Source: Ophioderma brevispina (taxonomy: Eukaryota > Echinodermata > Ophiuroidea > Amphilepidida > Ophiodermatidae). From it: a stretch of DNA of 64,000 nt. The notes under the pieces were generated by a model, which had not been told where the DNA came from, ran no database searches, and worked only from the letters and a program-made list of their open reading frames with translations. Location: contig JAMKCH010084979.1 of the NCBI GenBank assembly GCA_023653785.1, positions 62,001 to 126,000 on the forward strand, read 5' to 3'. Position 1 is the first letter of the stretch; each line of letters starts with the position of its first letter. Positions 55,801-64,000 of this stretch are shown here, in pieces. Made by a program: the position numbers and the translations under genes.

Positions 55801-57849
55801 TAAAACCCCTATTTTCCCTAAATTTTAAAAATTTAACCCAAAGAAACTTATTTGTTGCGTCCTCTGTTCACCGAATGCCACGGGTTTGGACAGCTCCAGC
55901 CTTAACCCATACATTTCTTAGTGATCCGTCCCGGGTATTACGCTAGCGCGTTAAAATATTCCATAGGAATGGTTGTTACAACACAATACTGAATGATACA
56001 CCATGTCAGGTTGCAGTGTACACGTTTCATCGTTTGTAAACACGATTCAACTTGGCAAAACCCGGTTGTATTTGGAAATCGGGCTCCGCGCCAATTTGCG
56101 TGACACCACGTGCTTACAATTAAATGATGCAAGGCAAAATGAAATGCCATTAAAAACCTAGGGGGTGTCCACATGAAAACAAAACTTCATCTCTAAAGAA
56201 CATATTCTAAATCAAATGGTGAAATAATATTCGTGGACACCCTCTAGCATTTTTGTAAAATTTATGGTTAAAGTTGCAGCAAAAATTTCGCATTTTGCAT
56301 TGCGATGATCAAACATGTGAGGGATCTGGGTAGTCTGCCAAGTCGAAATTAATCAACGACAGCATTTTGATTAGTACAGCTAGTAGTCACGCAGGCGGCG
56401 GTAAACCTTTGGTGATGGACCTTTGTGTTTGGTTCTATCTTCAATTACCATACATTGTAAATAGTATACAAATACTACATGGTTGGAGGGGAAATGTTGA
56501 ACTATTTTCCGAGGAACTGGCTACAGGCTACCCCAGTACCGAAGGAAAACTAGTTGCACTATTTCCCGACATAGCATGTAGTATGTGTTTTTTATTACAC
56601 CTTCATAAATATTTATGAGATGATGGGTATTTCAAAGTGCCTTTGAAGACCATATCGTTGTGACTGTCAGCGTTTTCTTTGCATAGAAAATCGCATCCCG
56701 TTTACGACTCGCAATGAGCGGCGTAAAATCACCCCAACAACTCGCGAATTTGACCAATGAAATTGGAAGCCACTTATGCCTATGAACTCATGGGAATATT
56801 TATTAAGGTGTAATAGTACAAACTACATTTTTTTAATCCTTCTAACAAGACGAACACTGGTTACCCTTTTGACAGCAATCCAAGCATTTTTCATTTTTGA
56901 TCCATGTATTATGAATTCCCCCTCCTGGATTCTGACCAACCACTTTCACGAGGGGCAACCCCACTAAATTTGTTCAATAACCTTCACAGCTAATACAACC
57001 AGAGAAATGGTGCTCTGCTCTCCCACGGTAATGGAATTGCTCCAAATGGGACCCAACTCTATGCTTTCCTGTTTATTGAAAATTGTGCCGAGTCACTTTA
57101 AAAATGAACCGCAACTAAAAGACCCATGTAAGGCAAGCGCTCGTAGACCCCATGGTAATCAAGTGGTAAGTTACTGGTTAAAAAATCCCTATTACTTTCA
57201 GAATGCGTGTGGCTTAAGATGGGTTTGCAATGCGTCACAGGTCTGTGAAACCCCACCCCTGCAGGGAGACTATTTTAGCTAATCACACAGCAGGGACACC
57301 AATCATTTATTGACGACTCAATAGATTGAAAATCTAGCAAAAAAACCATCCTCATACGGTGAGGTATACAAAATCCTTGGTAAAAAAAATATCAATTAAA
57401 AAATAGCCACAAGTACTGAGGTATAAACCATTCTGTTCTTTATAGATTTTCTATAAATTGATTGGCTTTTCTGGAATCAAAAGCTCACCATTTTCACAGC
57501 CAATTTCTTTATGGTAGTAGCTTATACTTTTACACGAGAGACACAGCCCAATTCGCCTTATCAACATACACTCGCAGGCCAGTAGGCTTGTGTTTTCTGC
57601 CACATAAACACAGATGTACACCTAGCAATTGTTTATCTGCCACCATCATGGGGTAGCTATGTGGATACTTAGGCTTAGCGTGTTTGGCATTTCTTGTGGG
57701 ACCGCATAGTTTTTGATAAGGTACGTTTGGCAGTCTATTTGGAATATAGTGCACTATGAACATAGGAATTTTAATAGTGCCCAATTCAAATTTTTTGAAG
57801 ATTTTCTCTAACAAAAAGATAACAAGGCGTCTCGAACCACAAAGGTCCC
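55801..57849. other. Intergenic DNA with one hairpin, no gene recognised
   Basis: AAAAACCTAGGGGGTGTCCAC (56153-56172) and GTGGACACCCTCTAGCATTT (56233-56252) form a hairpin of about 100 bp, perhaps a tiny MITE. Open frames at 56367-56618 and 57007-57282 lack splice context and recognisable domains. Confidence 0.45.
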
Positions 57850-59065
57850 CCGCTCGTCGCGGTAGGAGGAAAAAGTAACATAACTTAGGCGGTTGTCATG
57901 GAAACCACGAGAAGGATCCTACCATAACAGTTTAAATAATTTGGATGACCCCAGATGCCCTGGTTCCATGGGACCACCAACCGCATAGTTGATTGACCTG
58001 GCTGACCCCACATGACCTTGAAATGACCTTCAACATTTTCTGCACTGAATATTGAACCGGCACACACCAAGTTCATATTTTCCTCCACATTGTTTAGAGA
58101 TTTGACCTGGAAATGACCCTGATGACCTTGAAATGACCTTCAAAATTTTCAGCACTGAATATTGACGCACACACCACGTTTATCATCTACCACATTTTAG
58201 AGATGGACCTTGGATGATATTTGCCTCGTAGACCGTGCAAGGACCTTCAAAATTTTCAGGCACTGAATAGTGACCGCACACTATAATGTTTCATCATCCT
58301 ACCACATGTTTAGGGCTTTTGACCTTGAGGACCCACTGACCTAAGACTTAAAAATTTTTGGGCACGAGATGTTGTAGCACACCCACCTTGTTTCATCATC
58401 CTACCACATGTGTAGAGATGTGGACCTGGATGAACCCGCGTGACCTTGAAATTGACTTTCAAAATTTGTGCGGGCATGAATATTGACTGCTACCTACAAG
58501 TTTAATCATCCTACCACATGTTAGGGATTTGACCTTGAATGACCTCACAATGACGTGTGAAATACCTTCAAAAATTTTGGCACGGAAGTTGCAGCACACC
58601 CACCAAGTGTCATTAATCCATCCACAATTGACAAGGTTTAATGTGAATTTTGACCCACCATTTGACCTTTGACCCCATGGCACATGAGACACATCTCCGA
58701 AATCATCAGCCGCCATACTTAAGGCGACATATAGGGTGCAAAGATGGGACACCATATCAACAATACTTGCTTAGAATCAAAAGAATCGTGTTGTTGACAA
58801 GGTCTTACAATTTTAAACCCTATTTTTAAATATTTTTGACCTCATTGACCTTGACCCAGACACATGATCCACTTCGGATCCCACCCCACGCGTATGTGGA
58901 TACATCTATTGTGCGAAGATGGACACCCACACTGGCTTAGTTCCAAGATATCGCGTGGGACACACACCGCCACACATGCACACACGCCACACACGGGACG
59001 GGGAGAATTTCTATAGTCCCCCTTAGCCAAACAAAAGTTGGCGGGGACCAATTAAAATGCAAACA
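57850..59065. mobile_element. Candidate element containing TGACCT-rich minisatellite
   Basis: The block is bounded on the left by aaaggtcccccgctcgtcgc and on the right by a cacacac-rich stretch followed by ctatagtcccccttagcc and ggcggggaccaatta. These hint at GGTCCCC-type inverted ends, but they are weak. The interior is mostly the minisatellite below, with tail sequence rich in CACACA. There is no coding region. Confidence 0.4.
57990..58680 (-). repeat. TGACCT-rich minisatellite, about 110 bp unit, about six copies
   Basis: The repeated core reads ATGACCTTGAAATGACCTTC, then AAAATTTTCAGCACTGAATA, then TTGACCGCACAC and a cATCATCCTACCACATgtt string at about 58180, 58285, 58395 and 58507. TGACCT is the complement of AGGTCA. 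A TGACCT-T-TGACCC element (DR1-like) lies at about 58663-58675. Unit boundaries are blurred by many small indels. Confidence 0.75.
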
Positions 59066-59132
59066 GAGTGAGGGTATAGCGGCCTCAATTTATCTATTAT
59101 CCAGACGGCAGTGTGGTACCTGTGGAGTATAC

Positions 59133-60372
59133 TAAAGATCCAATCATACTTATACTGCACTGCTGTTTGCCGTGAATTTACTGAAGTTCCGTCACTTCTG
59201 CTGCAATCCTCATCGAGTTACTGCAGGTCCAACCAACGAGCTTGAATAAATTAGAGCGCGGAAAATGTTTGCAGGTTATCGCCAGTTTGTTTACAAACTA
59301 ACCTCAACCTCATGCTCTCTGAAATAAAGGCAAAATAGAAAACGTCACCAAAGTCCTATTTATTTTTAGAAAAAATGTACTTATTTGTTCACAGGAAATC
59401 GGGGTAGGTAAGTCATATATATGTTATTACAATTCAATAACCCAATCATTTACCTGTTTTCACGAAATGACTGAAGTGGACAACAGCCTTAAATCAATAA
59501 ATTCATTCAGGAAGTTGTGGCCAATTTTGATGCCCATGAATGAAGCCAGTTTTTGGGCACCAAAATAGAGAACACTTCCTAATGCATTTGATTCGAATTC
59601 AGTGACTTTTTGTTTGTGGTCAATACTTCAGTTATTTAACGAAAACAAACAAGGTCCTTTCAACACGCTAAAACTTCAAGAATTTTTTAGTTAATTTTTT
59701 CAAGGGCCCGCCAAATCATACGTGGATCTCAGTTTTGTTACGGTGACACTTGGAAGGGATTTAGTGTACGATTGCTGATAATGTGTTAGCAAACGGCAAA
59801 CGTTGAAATTTAAAGGATGGCGATGACCTGGCAGCAGAAGACAGCAGCGTAAAGGCGGTCGATCAAAATTCCACCTTTTGCGGCAATTTCGACATTAACC
59901 AGCTAGACCTATTTTTGTTCCGACGATATTACGCTACCTTTTCTGTAAGGTTATTTCATGTAAAATGGTAGTTTACTTCACGATATCCAGGTGGTACAAC
60001 GCCGCTTTCATAAAATCAGATCGTGCTGCCAGACGTGTAAGTGGGACGTCAGGGCTCGCTGAGTGGAGTTGAGTTCATTTTCTCGCTGAGCAGGGTGCTC
60101 TATTTATTCAAGCTCGTTGAGGTCAATCAGGTCCCTGCAGGTCACGGGTGGTTGCGTTATGTTGCAGTGTAAGTAAACTTGCGAAGGGTGCAGGTAAAAT
60201 GGGCATAAATGCACCCCACGTGATGCAGCCAAGTGTTAATAATTTTAACTTTGTGAATACTGCATTGCGTGTTGCACACAAGCACGTGATTGCAGTACAA
60301 TTTGGTTAGGCTGCATTGCCAGTATTGCACTGCAATGCAAGAGGAGTGAAGTATGAATGCTAATTTTAAGGT
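59133..60372. mobile_element. Harbinger-like MITE, copy 2, split by a nested element
   Basis: The left part (59133-59233) and the right part (60119-60372) together match the MITE at 63.1 kb: ATACTTATACTGCACTGC, GTTCCGTCACTTCTGC and CAGGTCC on the left; CTGCAGGTCACGGG, TGATTGCAGTACAATTTGGT and GTGAAGTATGAATG on the right. The block between them is an inserted sequence with its own inverted ends. Confidence 0.65.
59234..60118. mobile_element. Nested element of about 885 bp inside MITE copy 2
   Basis: The left end CAACGAGCTTGAATAAATTAGAGC (59234-59257) is the reverse complement, with one gap, of GCTCTATTTATTCAAGCTCG (60097-60116) followed by TTG. The interior has no long frame. Its position between the two halves of a recognisable MITE makes it a nested insertion. 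Superfamily unknown. Confidence 0.6.
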
Positions 60373-60814
60373 CCTTTTGCAGCACTTAAAAGTGGATGCA
60401 TATTACTCCAGTACTGTACAAATCATAACTGCCTTAACCTACTGGACAACTAAGAATAGACATTGCAACAGGATGCTAAGGAGAAGCCCCATTGTACATC
60501 TTATGACTGCTTATACTTGGAAGATCTATTGGTAGCTAAGGACAACACAATGCTCATGTACATTGTACAGGCGCTACCATGGCAGAACCGAGTAGCTGTA
60601 GGAAGTATAAACAGTGGAATATGACCATGTTAACAGTAATATTCCAAACCTTTCACCACACATACACAGTATCATAATTATTACACCTCTGAAAGTCAGG
60701 AACACAAGGAACATAACATGCTATTAAGATGGCTGATTACACGTGTATTCCCTAGGGAATAGTTTTATTGAATTTTTAACTACAACTTGTCACTTGAGTC
60801 ACAGTGTGGATTAT

Positions 60815-60977
60815 ACAAATATTGACTGCTTTGAGGGCATGGTAAAAATTATAGGCCCAAGGTGATCTCAAAAACCATACTATGCCCTGAGCAAAGATGA
60901 GGGGCATAGTATGGTTTTGAGATCACCGAGGGCCTAAGAATTTTTAACAGTGCCCAAAAAAAGCAGTCAATATTTGT
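60815..60977. mobile_element. Near-perfect palindromic element, 163 bp
   Basis: ACAAATATTGACTGCTTTGAGGGC at the left is answered by GCCCAAAAAAAGCAGTCAAT at the right. In the centre, GGTGATCTCAAAAACCATACTATGCCCT pairs with AGGGGCATAGTATGGTTTTGAGATCACC around an 11-base loop. It could be a fold-back MITE; as RNA it would form a long hairpin. There is no coding capacity. Confidence 0.85.
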
Positions 60978-62114
60978 TTTATATACGAATTTAAAGATTT
61001 CGGTCATTCTGATGGTTAAAGCACACTTATAGGCCTAGTTTATCACTATACGGTATGAATTCAGTATTCTTCTGCCACACAACATCATTCAACATGCCTA
61101 GTGATTCCGTTGAGGCTGCGAATCACAGGGTGGGGTGGCACAATACTAAATTCTTTCCCCTTATACAAGGCCTCGTTTTATGACATGCTATAACAACAAC
61201 AAATATTAGCTACATTACCTGACGAGCAAGATGCATAGACTTGGTCAATAACCATCGTCGATCCAAATTCGACAGCTTGACTGAGCACATCATTGATATC
61301 TCCATTTACAGATGCGGCCGTGTGGAGATACTTTCTTAAGATTTTTTAGCCATAGTTGACATGTTTTTTGTGTTCTTGCATCGGTGCCTCTATATGTCAC
61401 ACAGTCATTCCTAAGGCAGTCTTGGTGTGATTCAGCATCATATCCAAATTGACCGGTTTGTTTACGCAGTGTTGACGTTTCAAATATCAGAACTGACTGG
61501 GCCTAGGGGAAGAGAGGTCTCTGATGGTTTTGATATTCATCTCTGCTACAGCATGGCAACTACGCTTTTACATGTATAGTGGTGTAATGGTAGACCGAGT
61601 TCAGGCAGAAGAGACTATTAATGTTGAATTGTCAGAGCATGGCAAATTGCTATGCCCTGCAATATGAATGCATGCCCTGCAGACCGGGGTTTTGATGAGT
61701 TAGTAAATTTATGTCCCTAAGGTTTAACAATCAGATGACAGGATTCTTTAATGAGGTATATTAAAATAAACAAATGGTTATATCGGGGAATAGGGCACAC
61801 TATTTCCAAGGCACTGGTTACGGAAACTATTACCATCCACCCAAACTCTAAGGCACATGAATTGATCTACTACTCAGTATGTCATCTGATGATCATTCTA
61901 TTTAAACCCATGATCATCCTTAGTAATATCTATGTTCAATATAAAAGAATAGAAAAACAGAGTTTAAATATTACAAAAATATGCCGTAACACCATATAGA
62001 CCTTGTTTTAATTCTTTGGAGATAGATATAAGCACTAGTTGTGACAGAAAACATGTTGGAATAACAGAAAAAATATGCCTATAACAACAAAATATGACTA
62101 AGTTATGTTTTCAA

Positions 62115-62147
<33 letters not shown>

Positions 62148-63090
62148 GTGAAGTAGATAAGGAACTAGTACGCATTTATCGTCCTTGGTCAACAGAAGAC
62201 GTCAACATGTTCAGACAGATGTTTGCAAGTTGTGCAATTTGCATCGTCCTTATACATGGTGCGTGGATATTCCAGCACTTTGAATCAACACGTGTTTTCA
62301 TACTTGCAGTTTCATGCATGAATACCCTGCTGTCCTGACTTCAAGGAAAGAAGTAAAAACATTATAGTTATATATTATCAGAATGACCTTACCCCACAAG
62401 GACAAACACTTTTCTTACAGTTATCTATGATTGGCTCATTACATGATACTATATGATCTACCCTTTGAGTAGACCTATATATGTATACACCTTTACAGAT
62501 TCTTACCCTGTTTCTGATTGGTTATTACATCACGTAACCCCTATGAATAGCCAATCAAACTGACTTGTAATGCAACATATTTGAGTAACATAGACAATTC
62601 CTTGTGTGAGTACAGAAGGTCATAAGTGCCCAGCTGCCCATTTGTCAAGAAATTCCCATCCAAATATACTATCATTAATCATACCATCCTCATTATTCTC
62701 ATATCATAAAAAGATACAATATAAAACATACAAAACAGAATATGGAGGAAAGGACCAAAAGGCAAAATAGATCAGAAGCGGCTTCCCCTTAATTCAAATA
62801 CTACATGAAAAAAACATAAAATTTTTATTGCAACTATAATACACTAAAACAAAACCATTGATTAAGACAAAACAGGCAACAAAAACAAAACAAATGACCC
62901 AAAAAGATCTTACTCAAAAATCTAATATAACTATTGTATACAAAGTCAGATTAGAAGATTTTTTAGAAGAGGTTCTAAACTGTCAAGTCTTTAGTCAATG
63001 CTCTGTAGGGTTTCTTCAGGCAAACGGTGCCCTGAAGAAACCATTTCAAGAGCCACTGCTCAAGGAAAGATTAAATTGAGACTCACCCTA
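60978..63090. other. Intergenic DNA, no gene recognised
   Basis: The region contains the poly-G tract at 62115-62144 and a small perfect hairpin at 63009-63042 (GGTTTCTTCAGG / CCTGAAGAAACC). Open frames are short and unsupported. Confidence 0.4.
62115..62144 (+). repeat. Homopolymer of 30 G
   Basis: An uninterrupted run of thirty G is counted directly in the sequence. Such a tract can form quadruplex DNA and is also a point where sequence length is easily misread. Confidence 0.9.
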
Positions 63091-63430
63091 AAGGTCCGTT
63101 AATTACTTCCACTGCAGGCATTGCGTGCAGTGAAATTACTCAATGTTCCGTCACTTCCGTGACACATATTTTTTTTTTGATTATGCAGGTCAACCAAGCG
63201 TCCACTGCAGGTCCGGGTTTGCAGTGAGGTTGCTAAACTGCCGGAAATTTGGTCAAACTGTACCACTGACTGCACCCCCATGCATCTTGCTGCATCGCCA
63301 GTAAAAATAATTGTAAGCTTCGTTGCAGTAGGACATTGCGTGCAATACTGCAAGTGATTGCAGTGCGATTGGTAGGCTGCATTTTTACAGCACTGCACTG
63401 CAAGCAGTGAAGTATGAACGGACCTTAATA
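63091..63430. mobile_element. Harbinger-like MITE, copy 3 (best preserved), about 335 bp
   Basis: The ends AGGTCCGTTAAT and ATGAACGGACCT are inverted repeats flanked on both sides by TAA. A three-base TWA duplication and GGTCCGTT-like ends fit the PIF/Harbinger superfamily. The interior is dense in CACTGCA/TGCAGTG and partly self-complementary. A 134-codon minus-strand frame across it (63099-63503) is a chance frame. Confidence 0.75.
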
Positions 63431-64000
63431 CTGGCAGCACACAGATGTAATACATGGCAGCTATTACAATTACAGATAAAAGTGCTCTTGCACTCACAGA
63501 CAAATATGAAGGATCATCTTGACATGAAACACCCGCCCGCCATTGAACCCATCAAGTCACATCAAATGGACTTTTGCTGACCCAATCATTTGGATTTAAT
63601 GGTATTAGAAGAAGTACATGATCGTTTCCTATTTTTAATACAATTTTGTGGATAAGCAGCCATAGCCTAGAGGGCACTCAGTGGGATTATTAAAAAAACA
63701 TGACTATACTCAAGTTAATTATTGAAAATAAACTATTGTCTGAAAGAACTGTTTTAAAGACTTGTGGTTCTACTTAGCTCCCTAACTTGTGTCAGTTCTT
63801 TTCCTTAAACATTTTTGCCTATTTTTCAGAAAACGTGAATGGGAGAACCGTTTTACCACAATCATAATGTTCAACCAAAACCAATGTTCCTGCTTTTGCT
63901 ACATTCAGCTATACTAACTCAATAGTTGACTGGGGGGCTAAATGAGGTAGCTTTGATGCATTACATATTTTGTACCACTTCTTAAACACTCATATAGTCA
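63431..64000. other. Intergenic DNA, no gene recognised
   Basis: I see nothing supportable in the last 570 bases. Confidence 0.4.

Noticed and set aside
55650..55946. 98-codon frame over the 32-bp minisatellite
   Set aside because: The frame comes from the repeat itself and shifts with single-base differences between units.
57007..57282. 91-codon frame with ordinary amino-acid composition
   Set aside because: No flanking exons, domain or conserved motif could be identified.
63099..63503. 134-codon minus-strand frame
   Set aside because: It runs across a MITE with inverted ends and is best explained as a chance frame.

Overview
This window looks like nuclear DNA of an animal, most likely a marine invertebrate. 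It is AT-rich, exons are short and interrupted by GT...AG introns, and it is full of decayed transposons, fold-back elements and minisatellites. I see no prokaryotic gene organisation, rRNA, tRNA or CRISPR. The phylum cannot be fixed from the sequence; echinoderm, hemichordate, cephalochordate or a lophotrochozoan would all fit.

At about 2.0-18.6 kb lies one convincing protein-coding gene on the + strand. Its upstream exons (2.0, 8.3, 9.1 and 10.2 kb) encode what looks like a folded domain followed by a basic segment. The later exons (11.5-18.6 kb) encode a long Gln/Pro/Ser/Met-rich, low-complexity tail, with splice phases that match from one exon to the next. It resembles a transcriptional or chromatin co-regulator, but I could not assign it to a named family. 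The reading frame is broken several times inside good exons, which points to base-level indels in the assembly, or less likely to a pseudogene.

The large intron between the first two exons holds a GC-rich, roughly 5.2 kb DIRS-type tyrosine-recombinase retrotransposon (about 2,732-7,943). It has inverted terminal repeats, an internal complementary region built from copies of both ends, a reverse-transcriptase start and a tyrosine recombinase with its catalytic residues. Most of the RT/RNase H region is not visible.

From 18.7 to 64 kb I find no convincing host gene. This part holds a Tigger/pogo-like element (21.0-22.2 kb), several large inverted repeats (25.1, 28.4-29.5, 32.3-32.9, 39.7 and 60.8 kb), a LINE remnant on the minus strand (34 kb) and a Harbinger-like MITE family (35.9, 59.1-60.4 and 63.1 kb).

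A tandem duplication covers 42.0-46.1 and 46.1-53.0 kb. Its second copy carries an extra 2.9 kb insert with 10-bp inverted ends, which encloses a satellite of about 19 units near 107 bp. The two elements at 54.3-55.3 and 57.9-59.1 kb, like the segment at 9.6-10.0 kb, carry minisatellites dense in the nuclear-receptor half-site AGGTCA. Coordinates of degenerate elements are approximate, and all calls were made by eye.
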